NCBI GenBank assembly: GCA_037892935.1 | Contig: JAYXKI010000014.1 | Span: 910,001 to 974,000, forward strand | Reading direction: 5' to 3' | DNA length: 64,000 nucleotides | Source of the DNA: Phlebopus portentosus | Taxonomy: Eukaryota; Basidiomycota; Agaricomycetes; Boletales; Boletinellaceae | Shown: in pieces, positions 33,576 to 44,487 of the stretch | How the letters are laid out: each line of letters starts with the position of its first letter | Numbering within the stretch: position 1 is the first letter of the stretch | The notes under the pieces: generated by a model | What the model was told of the DNA's origin: nothing | The model's input: the letters and a program-made list of their open reading frames with translations, nothing else | The model's database searches: none | Program-made: the position numbers and the translations under genes

Positions 33576-36135
33576 ATGGACATGGACGTGCCAGACCAGG
33601 CTCCCATCGACGGCCTTTACCCGCGCAAGGCATCAGGGAAGAGACGACTTTCATACGCGTCGCAGACGTCGGGCAACGTGCGCATGGCCAGCACGACAGG
33701 GACACTTTCACGCGCCGGCCAGCTCAGAGGACACGCTTCCACGCTCACCGTTCGTAGCCACGCTGGGTACGTCTTTCATATTGTCATTTATTAGCTGCAT
33801 ATTTATATGCTATTTAGATCAGAGACAGACCAGACAGAAATACACTCCCCTGTGCCAACGCGACACTTCCTCCTCCAGACCGAAAGTCACCAATGGCTCA
33901 CGTCCGGCACGCTCTCAGGCTCGCCCGCATCTTCTCGTCCAACTTCCCCCGTCTCCGCCGTATCCACATCTTTCCCGCATGACGGCTTCTCGTCCACTTC
34001 TCCACGCCTCGGACGACGACAACCAGCACTGAGCTTCAGCTCACTTCACGAATACGGAAACTCCACCTCGAAGGACCGCAAGCTTCCTTCTGCAAGCGGG
34101 AGCTTACGGCGTAAAGACGATGATCGTGGAGAGGATGGTGTAGATGCTGGCATGGGTAGACGCTGGATCAGATGGATGCATAGGAATCGCATGCGGGAAG
34201 GCGTGTTGCCATGCTCGATCGGAGCGGCGTTATGGATAAAGTGGTGTGTTGGATTAGGAGGTTATTCAGGTAGCTTTTCAATCTATCTTCCGGATCAGTT
34301 CACTTGAACTACTTGTATCATGCAGGCGCCGGCACACCGCCTATGTATGGTGACTACGAAGCACAGCGACATTGGATGGAAATCACAAATCACTTACCTA
34401 TTCGCCAATGGTACACCTATGATTTACAATATTGGGGCTTAGACTACCCACCATTGACGGCCTATCATTCTTGGTTATGCGGACTCATGTGAGCATGACG
34501 GTCTCTTCATATTTCAGTATTTTCTGATTCTGTGGCAGTGGTTCCTTCATTAACCCATCATGGTTCGAATTGGACAAATCTCGAGGAATAGAAACACCCG
34601 AGAGCAAGCAGTTTATGCGAGCCACGGTTCTAGTATCCGATGCGCTTGTCTATATACCCGCGTTGGTCTTCTTTGTACGCGCTTTGCATGCCAACCGCTC
34701 GAAAAGATCACAGGTAAGCATCCCATCGAATGGGCATTGTCTCGACACTTATACGAAACTCAGAGCTTGGCGCTTCTCTCCCTATTACTACAACCTTCCT
34801 TAATTCTTATAGATTCGGGACACTTTCAGTTCAACTCCGTCATGCTTGGTAATTCTCCAAGCGGAATCTCATTCACTAGAAAACTAATCAGCTCTCTAGG
34901 CTTCACACTTCTTGCATTGAATTTCTTTTCCCAGGGTCGGGACGAATTGGGCGCCATATGCTTTGTTGCAAGTCTCGGTTTCAAGCAGATGGCACTGTAC
35001 TACGCACCGGCAATAGGGTCATATCTTCTCGGGAGGTGCATCAGCCTGGGACCTAAAGCAGGGTAAGCACCAAGATTTAATCATCTCGAATTATACTGAG
35101 GTCTGTACGAAACGAAGATCGAGACTATTCCTCCGACTCGCAATAACAACAATCCTGTCCTTCATACTCCTCTTCCTTCCATTCCTTCCGCCCTTTGCGC
35201 CACTCACAGGAATACTTGATCCGATAGTTCGGATATTCCCATTCAATCGAGGGCTGTTCGAAGATAAAGTCGCCAACTTCTGGTGCGCCTCAAATGTCGT
35301 CTTCAGATGGCGTTCATGGCTCCCTCAGCCAGCACTCGTCAAGCTGTCAGCGGTGTTAACGGTCCTTGGTTTCCTCCCTTCTGCCGCACAATTGGTCTTC
35401 GCTGGATGGAAGACCATGGACGTCTCAAATGGTGCAGATGTTCCAAAAGCATCGTCTCAAAAGAAGGACGTGGTAGTCTCTGTGCCAACACTTCCCATTT
35501 TGCCATGGGCATTACTCTCGTCTTCCATGTCATTCTTCCTCTTTTCCTTCCAAGTGCACGAAAAGTCTATCCTCCTTCCACTCCTTCCCCTCAACCTGCT
35601 CTTATCTGGCTCACCGCACGACTCCTTCATGTTCAACTGGGGAGTGTTGACGAACAACGTTGCAATCTTCAGGTTATTCTTTCTCGTTGTATCTTTGATT
35701 GAGCGTTTCTACTAACGAGCTCTATTAGCATGTGGCCATTGTTGAAAAAGGACGGGCTTGCAATTCCTTACATCGCTACGACATTCTTATGGAACTATAT
35801 GCTCGGGTACAACCCATTCCGCAAGATGACTCACAGACGCTTGCTTCGCTACATATCACTCGTGAGTCTTCACGGTCGTCCCAGATGCGGTTCTTCCAGA
35901 TGGACTCTACTAATGACTTGCACAGATAATATATTCTGCGATGTTTCTCCTCCATATTACTGAGTTGCTCTTCTCTCCGCCACGACGCTACCCTGACCTA
36001 TTCCCCGTCCTTAATGTGCTCATCAGCACACCAGTCTTTGTTCTCACCTGGCTTTGGAGCATAAAGCGCGGCACGGAGGTTACTTGGGGAGTTGTCGGTT
36101 TGAGTCTTCGACCGAAGAGTAGTAAGCGTAGTTGA
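33576..36135 (+). CDS. ALG6: Dolichyl-P-Glc:Man9GlcNAc2-PP-dolichol alpha-1,3-glucosyltransferase Alg6
   Basis: Alg6 adds the first glucose to the lipid-linked oligosaccharide in the ER lumen. A Ser/Arg-rich N-terminal extension of about 200 residues precedes the membrane part. Family motifs follow in order: [68 protein letters not shown] and [20 protein letters not shown]. They continue with [36 protein letters not shown] and [20 protein letters not shown]. About ten hydrophobic helices are present. The first in-frame ATG is 33576, and the frame opens at a TTG at 33537 that I do not use. About nine introns are seen. Confidence 0.93.
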
Positions 36136-36547
36136 AGATTGTTGTATAATATAGATAATCTCTTTAGGTATTGTGACGGGACTTTGGCTACGTTGCGTGA
36201 AAACTGATAACAAACTAGGTAGAGTATAAAGAAGATATCAAAACCCAAGGTGTTTTATGAACAAGCATCGATGACATTACTACCGGCATACGGACAATAA
36301 GCTACGTGCAAAATGCGTACTACAATAATCTACGTGGTGTTGTCTATCTGCATCTGAGGTCTATGATTCTATACCTTCATCTCCGGTCGACTACTCACGG
36401 AAACTCCTCTCTATCTTGTCGAAGGATACTGTGGAGTTTCCTGCTACAGGCGTTCAGAGTTTTTGAAGTATGCGCTGAGTAAAGACTTGCCTTTTTGCGT
36501 CTTGGAAAGAGAGGGCATGAAGCTTCGATAGTCCTTTGTCGACTTTA
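36136..36547. other. Convergent intergenic region ALG6 / SIM-containing protein
   Basis: About 410 bases between convergent stops. No gene or repeat is recognised. If the minus-strand gene uses a different last splice, a frame running to about 36468 is open here (SLLSAYFKNSE). Confidence 0.35.
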
Positions 36548-38595
36548 TTAAAGAACTCGTACCGCCCGGCCCTGCTATGTGTTCGGCGCTTCAAGACGTT
36601 CATATTACACTTGTTATACACCTTTTATGGAATGACACTCACCAACAACGCTAGTATCTCGAGCTCATTTTCACGCGCGTCTTCCTTTCCGAATGAATTT
36701 GCCATCTCCTCGAGCGTGTACCCTTCATCGTACGCTTCCTCAACCTAAACGGATCCGTATGGGAATTTAAAAAAAACACCCATCTACAGACCTTGAAGAC
36801 CTTACCTTCTCTCTTATTCGTCGGCGTGCCTCGGAAAAATGCGTCAAGGCAAGCGTCTTCAGGGTGTAAAACTTGAGCGGATCCGAGACCCACGAGCTAT
36901 CGAGGCCAATGCGAGAAGGCCTCACTTTGATCTTGTCCTAAAGTGATCGACACATAAGTATCGATCATCATGAAAGCGAATGATTGATCTAGCTCACGAG
37001 AAGTCGGCATATATTAGACATTCGGTCCTTAAAGAACAACGGCCACCGGAAATCTAAAAGAATCTCCTGAGTGAGCGCAGTAAGCTTTCGCTATTTTGGT
37101 ACTGATGATCAGCAATTTAAGAAGAGCGGTACGACAACGGAACAGAAAGCACCTTGGTTTCTCGAGGAACTTCCGTGAACTCTCGAGACATGCGCCATCC
37201 AATAGCGTATAGGAACTTCTTATCATCGGGCTCCTGCAATAGCAATTGGTACGCTTCTATAACGGCAAATATAGTGGAAACTTACGTCTCGTATTCTTCG
37301 AAGTAACTGAACATGGTCTTTGTCCAGGCCCAGCTCTAGAGCTGTCCGGGCCAGCCACGCATCCTCTTCATCGTCCGCGATTGTTTCATCTGACGTTTCA
37401 TCCTCGCCATCGTTTTCTAATTCTGGTGGCGGAGAAGGTAGGGGATCTCGACGTGCACCCTGCTGACCGGCATCTTGAGCGTTTGCATCGGCCTTGAACC
37501 GGTTCAGTAACGATAATCATTTCAAATCCCAGGACTTTACCTTCTGCTTCTTGGTCTTGTTTCTTTTCTTTTGCCCCTTCTTCCTTTTCGCCTCTAGCGC
37601 CTCCGGAGCAGAGGCACTCCCTGCTGGCGTAGGCTGGGGTCTGGAAAAAGGGATTGAATAGGGATGAATGCGCACCACAAAAGAAGGAAGTGCTACTCAC
37701 TGCGCGTTCGAAGTTGTCGCAGCCTGAGCTTCGGTGAGTCTTGTCTTCCTTCCTCCGACCGATTTTTCGACCGTCGACTCCGTTGGAGCTCCGTTTGCTT
37801 GCGCCTCTTCCTAGCCGGCGTAGCAGCTCCATCCCCTCCATCGTGAGGGCTGCTTTCACTGGAACAGCTTCGAGATGCGTCAGGAAAGTTTACGGGCGAA
37901 GCAAGCCCTTCTAACATACCCGGTTTCTTGATTAGACGGATTTTCCTTCCTTTTCCCTAGTGCTTTTGCCGAAGGTCTGTAAGCATCATTCTCCTCCGAC
38001 TCACTATAAAACCAGAAACTGAGTTATGACGCAATGATGGTTTCAATTGCATGACGAACCTTTCGTCCGTTTCCTGAGTCAAGTCAATAACTTTGGCTTG
38101 TTTTGATTTCGGTGTCAACTGGGTTCGTACCGTCCGATGTGCGCATGGCGATTCGGGGATAGCAACACGATAGGAGGAAGGCTCTGGAGCAGCGCGTCGG
38201 GAATTAGATCCGTTTCGCGTAGAGGACGTAGGTGTCTTATAAGTCTGGGTTAGATTCCGAGTGTAGTCAAGCGGGACTCGAGATGAGCTTTCAAAGAATT
38301 AGAAATGATGAATAAAATACAACGATAAGATGGATCCTGCTCACGATGCCACCGGTGCAGGTATGATTGCGCGCTTCTTGGCTGGAGTGACAGGAGCAGA
38401 AGGATCCTGGAGCTCGTCAATCGTACGCTTTGACCTCATTTGAGGTGCGCTGCGCACGGTGGACGAACTCGAAGGAGGTTCTCGAATAACCTCCCAGCGA
38501 GGCAACGACACCGGAGTTCGCGGATTTGGCGCTTGAGCATGCCTAGGTGTCGTCTTGCCCTTCGCAGGTGAAAAGAACGAGAAAAGCTTCGACAT
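36548..38595 (-). CDS. Unrecognised nuclear-type protein with a SUMO-interaction-like motif
   Basis: I do not recognise a family. From the ATG at 38595 the protein starts MSKLFSFFSPAKGKTTPR. It is basic and Ser/Pro-rich, with bipartite basic clusters (TPAKKRA, ARKRRKQTELQRSRRSKNR). KVIDLTQETDESESEEND, near 38075-38091, is a textbook SUMO-interaction motif: a hydrophobic core followed by acidic residues. The C-terminal third looks folded (DEPDDKKFLYAIGWRMSREF, EILLDFRWPLFFKDRMSNIC, VEEAYDEGYTLEEMANSFG). About eight short introns are present. The last splice leads to a stop at 36548, but the exact C-terminus is uncertain. A chromatin or DNA-repair role is a guess from composition only. Confidence 0.6.
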
Positions 38596-39156
38596 GATGA
38601 CAGTCTCGCCTGCCGGAGAGACACTAGTACTAGACGTGTGCACGATCAAGTGGTTTCTTACGACGACTTGGAAGACTTCACGGGTATTTATACCTTCACC
38701 AGCAAGTCCAGGCGCACCATATTCCGTTCCCGGTGTCCAGACGGTCCGCTTCGCTAAAATATGTCGAAAATCTCAAAGAAAATCGTACGCTCCAGAACGC
38801 GCTGGCCAATGTAAGAGTAATGGAATCGTCAATAGCCGTTGAATTCTTTGGTGCTCCGAGTTTCCAGAACGAAGGTATTGCTCTGCTCGCTTGTCTTTCA
38901 CCATTTGTCCGCGGTGTTGTCAGTATCTTATTTCTGCAGGAACCGAAAAAATAACATTTAAGCACTGCATCCGAAACTTCTTTAACCGGTGGTGTATTGT
39001 CTAGTTACGATACCTATCCAGTATCCATTATCGATGAGCGATAAATGAATGAGATAGCTCACATCTGAGTAGAGTTTATGACATGTAAGTACGAAAGGAA
39101 GGACTGCACAGCAGGAAATTACAGAAGTATCCAATTATTTATTAAATTTTAGTAAT
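38596..39156. other. Intergenic region upstream of the SIM protein and downstream of TAM41
   Basis: About 560 bases. A plus-strand frame of about 70 codons at 38733-38954 has no homologous look and no initiation context I trust. No RNA gene or repeat is recognised. Confidence 0.35.
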
Positions 39157-40577
39157 CTATTGTTTTCCTCTCCACCACTTCCCTACTTTCGCTGCCGAAT
39201 ATCGAATGCTCTTGCCCAGACCCGCACTCACGATACCCTTTGCCGTTTGCACGGCTGCAGGGTAACGGACAATGCTCCGCATTTCTACAAATTTTCGGGA
39301 AAGAAAACGTTTCAAGAACATCAGAAAGGAAGAAGAAAAAAGCGGAGTGGAAGGATGGTACTGACCTGATCGGAGAACTTCCTCCAGGGATCCGTCCCCA
39401 GCGACTCTCAGCCAGAACGCCGACTCATCCGCTTCCTTCGCAGGTATATCCGCTCGCAACGAGAATCGGTTAATTAATCTAGATCGAAGCGTCTCCGGAA
39501 GTTTCTTAATGTGCGCGGAGCGAGTTTGGGGGCTCATGTCCTGCTCAATGGTACTTCCGCTTGGCGACCAATACACACCAGGGAGACCAATAGCTAGCCG
39601 CTGATACAATTCTTTGAACTGCGGAGACTGCTTCTTGACTATATTACTAATTTTCGAGCGGTTCTCCGCCGGTAGAATCATCCGTGGATCCCCGTCGTAG
39701 CTGATTGCGGTAATCGTTTCAAATAGCTCTCGTTCCGAAAAATTCGCCGGAAGCGTTAACAATGCCGCTCGCAAAGCTGATGTTAAGTTGACTTGCTGCG
39801 TGAGGCGTACACGGGCATCATCTTTGATGATTCGTAGCGGTTTATGCATACGTCCAGCAAGGTACAGTGTTTTCCAGGTTAAGAGATCTGTGCAGAGATT
39901 ATCGACGGACGTCACACCGTACTTGATCGTCTTGAAGAAGCAAATCATAAGAAAATAATAATTGTCTTCAGCCTTGACAGACTCACAACATCGTTCACTC
40001 GAACAAAGGCGTTGAACCAAACACCAGGACCAATCTCTTGGACTTTCGATACGAGATCCGATCCAAGGACCCGCGCATGTAAAGGATAATGCGACGGGAA
40101 CTGATTCATGTTGATAGAATGCCAATGGTTTGGGTGACGGACGGCAAAAACGAAGTCCAACATGGGTGTCTTCCCTTCCTCCTTTAGTGTCGCATAGCCG
40201 TCTTGTTCGAAGACGCCGGAGCCATAGGCGAAGGCATATCGAATCGGTGCACGGAACTGAGAAACTATTTCCTCTAATAAAGCCCGAGTAGAGTTCGGCA
40301 CGGACAATAGTTGGTTCTGCCCAAAGTTGGGAGGGAGCGAAGGAAAGACATTCTGGTGAGTACGAGACGGACTGCGCGGAGAGGGATGAAGTCGTGTGCG
40401 CGTGCGAGACGACGCTGGCTTTGATGGCGGGGGTAGATTGTCGCTCGACACCGACGAATGAGAAGAGGAAGGAGCGTGTTCAGTTGCAAACGACCGGGTC
40501 AGGCGGAGTTGGACGCGACGGGAGCAGCGGGCGGAGGTAGCTGAGAATCTAACTGTTACGGTTGCAGAGGCGAGCAT
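39157..40577 (-). CDS. TAM41: Mitochondrial CDP-diacylglycerol synthase Tam41
   Basis: Tam41 makes CDP-diacylglycerol for cardiolipin synthesis on the matrix side of the inner membrane. Three exons are read, with joins NDV/TIKYGV and RSE/MRSIVRYP. The N-terminus MLASATVTVRFSATSARCSR is a clear Arg/Ser-rich presequence. The nucleotidyltransferase signature is intact: FAYGSGVFEQDGY, then MLDFVFAVRHPNHWHSINM, HYPLHARVLGSDLV and GPGVWFNAFVRVND. The helical C-terminus includes LYLAGRMHKPLRIIKDD and YDGDPRMILPAENRSKI, and ends IRYSAAKVGKWWRGKQ. The start at 40577 is the first ATG. Confidence 0.93.
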
Positions 40578-40759
40578 TGGTCAGTCCAGTCGTGGTCAGT
40601 GGTAAACAAACGAAGTGTGGGATAATTTCGGCGGCTGTGCCCCATCTGATCGACGTAGAACACCATGCACGTGATGTCATAGTCGTGTCGTGGCAGCTCA
40701 CTCAGTCAAGAAGACGTGTATCAATTCAACTACTACAGTGTCGTTACTGAAGAGTAAAC
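40578..40759. promoter_or_regulatory. Short bidirectional promoter TAM41 (-) / Derlin (+)
   Basis: The 182 bases between divergent start codons contain CACGTG at 40668-40673, running into GATGTCAT, a bZIP/E-box-like composite. An ER-stress or metabolic bZIP/bHLH factor is conceivable for a Derlin gene. This is inference only. Confidence 0.35.
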
Positions 40760-41694
40760 ATGCCCGTCGGTATTGAAGCCTGGTTCAATCAGGTGCCACC
40801 CATCACCGGGGCTGGCTTGCGTGTGCGGTCCTAACCAGTCTGGCCGTAGTGAGTACCATTCAACTCTTGTCCTCAAATCTACGATTTCTGAGGTCCCGCG
40901 CGTTCCTCGAAGCAATGTCAAATGATCACGCCTCTTCAGCTGTACTTCAGCTATAAGAGTGCTTTCAAAAATGCCCAGGTGTGCTGTTCTTATGCGGTTT
41001 CGATCCATACGTTACTGAAGCATTTCTGATAGCTGTGGCGGGTATTCACAAACTTCTTTTACTTTGGAAACATATCTATCGACTTCGTTTTCCACATGTT
41101 CTTCTTGTATGTTCATCTGTCTCTTCGAATGTATCGCCCTGATTGATAGTATCTTCCTTGACAGCATGAGGTACAGCAGAATGCTCGAAGAGTCCTCTTT
41201 TGCACATCGTCAAGCCGATTATTTCTGGCTGCTATTGCAATCTGCAGCGATGCTTCTCGTACGTCCCGCTTCTCTCTGGAACATGGAGGTCATTCTGATT
41301 TCCTGTCTCAAGTTATTATCACCGCTCGTGAACATGCCCTTCCTCTCCTCTCCACTGGCTTTCGTTCCAATCTACATCTGGTCTCGACGGCACCCAACTG
41401 TTCGAATATCGCTATTCGGCGTAGTGACAGTGACTGCGCCGTACCTGCCACTTGCGCTTGTTGCTTTCTCCTGGCTCCTAAATGGCACGTGGCGTGCTGC
41501 AGCGGGTGATCTTCTTGGATGTGCAGTCGCGCATCTTGCGTGGTTCGTCCGAGATGTCTGGGCTCGGGAGATGGTCGGTGGACAAGGTTTCTGGAACGAA
41601 GCTCCAGACGGATTGTGAGTGCAAGACTCGCTCTCCTTTTTCTACGTACTAATGCTGAATCTGTTTCAGGAAAAGACTCTTTGGAGATCTTTAG
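40760..41694 (+). CDS. DER1: Derlin (Der1-like) ERAD membrane protein, with a frame break in exon 1
   Basis: Derlins are rhomboid pseudoproteases that help move misfolded proteins out of the ER. The exon pieces give MPVGIEAWFNQVPPIT, GWLACAVLTSLAV and QCQMITPLQLYFSYKSAFKN. They continue with LWRVFTNFFYFGNISIDFVF, MRYSRMLEESSFAHRQADYF, PLAFVPIYIWSRRHPTVRIS and TVTAPYLPLALVAFSWLLNG. All are Der1-family segments, including the WRVFTNFFYFG signature. The protein ends LKRLFGDL. Between ...PPIT and GWLACAV the frame shifts by one base at GGGG 40808-40811, and the ATG frame alone stops after 24 codons. Introns elsewhere splice cleanly, so the gene is otherwise intact. Confidence 0.85.
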
Positions 41695-42055
41695 GCTTGC
41701 ACACTCTGCTTTGTAGTATTTTAAATAGAGCCTTCGCATTCTGTTCTAATAGCACTTGAGCCATAATTTCATTGTTGTTGTCAATGCCCAGACCAGCTCG
41801 TCTTCGTCATAGGAGATGGCTGTGGGATCAGTTAGATACAAGCAATAAGAAGCATATTCAAAAGATAGATAGTCGGTCAATATATGAACGAGGGAAAGTT
41901 CGAAGGGGATAATAAGCGATAGACGAGACGACAAAGCACGGGCCTCCGATTGTCCGTCCAAAACCCAGGTAAGGATTAGATTCAAATGAGAACCAGAAAA
42001 AAAACGCTTTAACCATAAAAAGTTGAGACGTGTAATATATATAATGCGGTGACGT
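41695..42055. other. Convergent intergenic region Derlin / NDK-like fusion
   Basis: About 360 bases between convergent stops, AT-rich towards 42000-42050. Nothing recognised beyond presumed 3' ends. Confidence 0.4.
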
Positions 42056-43775
42056 TTAGATTATCATGGAAGCACGACGGTTGACGACGGGGACCTGTTT
42101 CACAGGCGGTGTCGGTCCGCCTGCTTTCGCGCGGAGGAGTGCACTGCGATTTGTGCGCGGTTCGATGGACGGAGGCCGAGCCGGCATCGAACGCATACGC
42201 GCAGTTATCTCCGCCATGTCATCCTGTGAGCTGCTGCCAGAGCTAGAAGCCCGTTGAGCGGCTTCTGGCTTGTGGCGTTCGAGGCCGGTTGCCGATTAGC
42301 CAGCGATGACGTCGATCGGGAGAGGGCCGAGCCGGGACGTGACGACGTCGAACCTGTTTGCGAGTTGCTGCGCGAGAGTGTGCCAGGTGCTTTCGGCGCA
42401 GTCGGTGGACGGACTGGAAAATGGGGAAGAAGTCAGTCAAAGAGGTACTGTTGAGGATTTTGTGCTTACACATGAAGGAGACGGGCGGGGCGGAGTCCTT
42501 CTTTGCGCGGAGTGCGGCACTCTTATTCAGTCGAGGTGAAACGGTCGGCGCCTGGACGCTTGCAACTTGGATCGTTTCCCGCCGCTTGTGACCCGGGACA
42601 CCCTCGAAAATGGCTTTATTATTCCCCCTTTTTGCCGTTGCACCTGCCGTGGACGGACGGGACTTCGGTCCTGGGGTAGCTGTGGGAGCTGCCTGGCCCA
42701 GCCGAAGCGCCGCTGCTTTTGTCATCCGAGGGGCTATGACGGGAGGTGCTGTCGAAGCGACCTGAATGGTCGTCGATCGCTTGTGACCTGGAACGTCCAT
42801 GAATGCCTGCTTCATCTCCTCCTTCGTGGGCGCTACCCGTGGTCTATCGTGTCTGCCAAGATCTATTCCAGCACGAAGAGCAGCAGCGCGCGACATACGC
42901 GGCATGATATCAGGAGCCTCATGCGTCTTTGGAAGCGGGCGTGCTCTGAACTGCACTTTGCCGTTCGGAGACTTGCTTGACGTGTTCGAGAGCGCCGACG
43001 AAAAGCCCGCAAAGCGTGATCCGTTCGCAGAACGCGAGAGCTGAGATGACGTAGGGGAAAGCATGCTCTCGCGATTCTGCCAATCGTCGCTCATCGTTCC
43101 GTTCGTTCCGTTCTCCGTCGCACCGTCATTTCCGAGTTCATGGTGGATGTCATCGATGATGGCATCTGTGCCTTCTGGATCCTGAGTTGAGAAGGGGGGA
43201 CTGGACTGGAAGAGGCACTGGATCTGGACCTCCGCTATCTCAGTACTGGGGAGAGCCCATTATGGCATTCTGAGCCTCGTCCCGGCCGAACAGAGCGCGT
43301 ATAGAGTTCGGGCTTGTTTTGCGCGCGAGACTGGGGTCCTCTTCGCCCATGAGTGCATTGAAAAGTTCTACTGCACGACGACGTTCGAGGACATATACCC
43401 AGACGGGGCCCCTAAACGCGTGGCCAATTGGTGAATATGGCAACGGGAAGGACAAGGAGTGGGAAATAACTTACTGGAAGAGAGAGGGCACGTCCTTTCC
43501 GAAGAGTTCGCGCAGGAACTCCTGGTCCGAATTCTGGGCGAACTCCATCTGTCGCTCCTTCACGATCTGCAGTCAGTCATCCGTCGTGTCATATGTCATG
43601 TCAATCTATTAGTTTCGTAAATCGTAAATCGTACCTCGAATCCAGCCTTCTGTATCCGTTCCTCGATCTCCATTCGACGTGCAAGCGCATGGTTCTTGAT
43701 AATCGCTACTGTCCGTGTAAGACGCGTGCGCGAGCCAGCAGATCCTTCAGAAGTCGGCGTTTGTGTCCCAGACAT
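42056..43775 (-). CDS. Degenerate nucleoside-diphosphate-kinase domain fused to a repeated VPGHKR tail
   Basis: The N-terminus from the ATG at 43775 gives TRTVAIIKNHALARRMEIEE and RIQKAGFEIVKERQMEFAQN. It continues with GPVWVYVLERRRAVELFNAL, DPSLARKTSPNSIRALFGRD and EAQNAIMGSP, which is NDK-like. Active NDKs have His where this protein has Met (NAVHGS versus NAIMGS), so phosphotransfer is probably lost. The tail, which includes an internal Met at 43094, repeats two modules: PRMSRAAALRAG (about 42902), PRMTKAAALRLG (42731) and PRLNKSAALRAK (42536), and VPGHKR twice (42794, 42599), each followed by TIQVAS. A last copy, PRTNRSALLRAK, lies near 42150. One base too many at GGGG 43248-43251 breaks the frame. 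A second switch near 42285 is either an intron or an indel. Confidence 0.75.
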
Positions 43776-44487
43776 GTCAAAGTCGCGTGTTTGTGACGTT
43801 ATGCGAACCAACCAACAGCAGGATAAATATTCAATAAAGCGAATATAATCAGGGCACTAGATCCCCGCGTCGGCACTGAAGAGGGTATATAAGGGAAAAA
43901 AAGCAAACAAGCAAAGGTAACGGTATACTTTACTACAAAGGCGAATGAGTGGTTGTGATGGATACCACCATCCCTCCTGTTCCGTACATATTTGATCGCA
44001 ATGTCAACTTTCCCACGATTACACCCAGCAGCACAATATCCTCCATTAAGCTCGGCTCTGGATTAGGTGTCTTTATAACACAGATGCGAATTCATGTTAC
44101 TTATCCGGAAGATTGACTTTTTTTTGTAGTGTAGTCTCTGTGCTGCTGACATGTTCTGTCATTTAGGAATCTCAGTTGATTTCATAGCGGCTAAAGCCGA
44201 AAGAAAGAGTTTAATAGTCGTGAGTACAAACTTCCTAATGTGGTGATCCGCGTTCGAACTACTTCCGTATCTGGTTGCGTCCGCTTCCGCGTTGAGAGCT
44301 GTTCTCTTCCTTCTCTTCGTCTCCGTCGTCGCGGCTTGGTCTTTCTCTCTTCCTTTCTATCGCCATCGTCATCCGTCGGTGGTCGCAGCGGACTGCAGCA
44401 CGGGTATTTTGTGCTCGCAGAATTGATCGGAATTATTCCATTTTTCCTCTTCTGAATGCGTAGCAGGCAAAGTGGCGGACAGGACCC
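43776..44487. other. Divergent intergenic region, NDK-like fusion (-) / CaaX protein (+)
   Basis: About 710 bases. An antisense frame of about 200 codons overlaps the 5' part of the plus-strand gene from 44191. It is rich in basic residues without family resemblance and is treated as a shadow. T-run sequence occurs near 44120. No RNA gene or repeat is recognised. Confidence 0.4.

Noticed and set aside
38733..38954. Plus-strand ORF of 73 codons between genes
   Set aside because: There is no recognisable motif, and it overlaps the likely promoter of the minus-strand gene.
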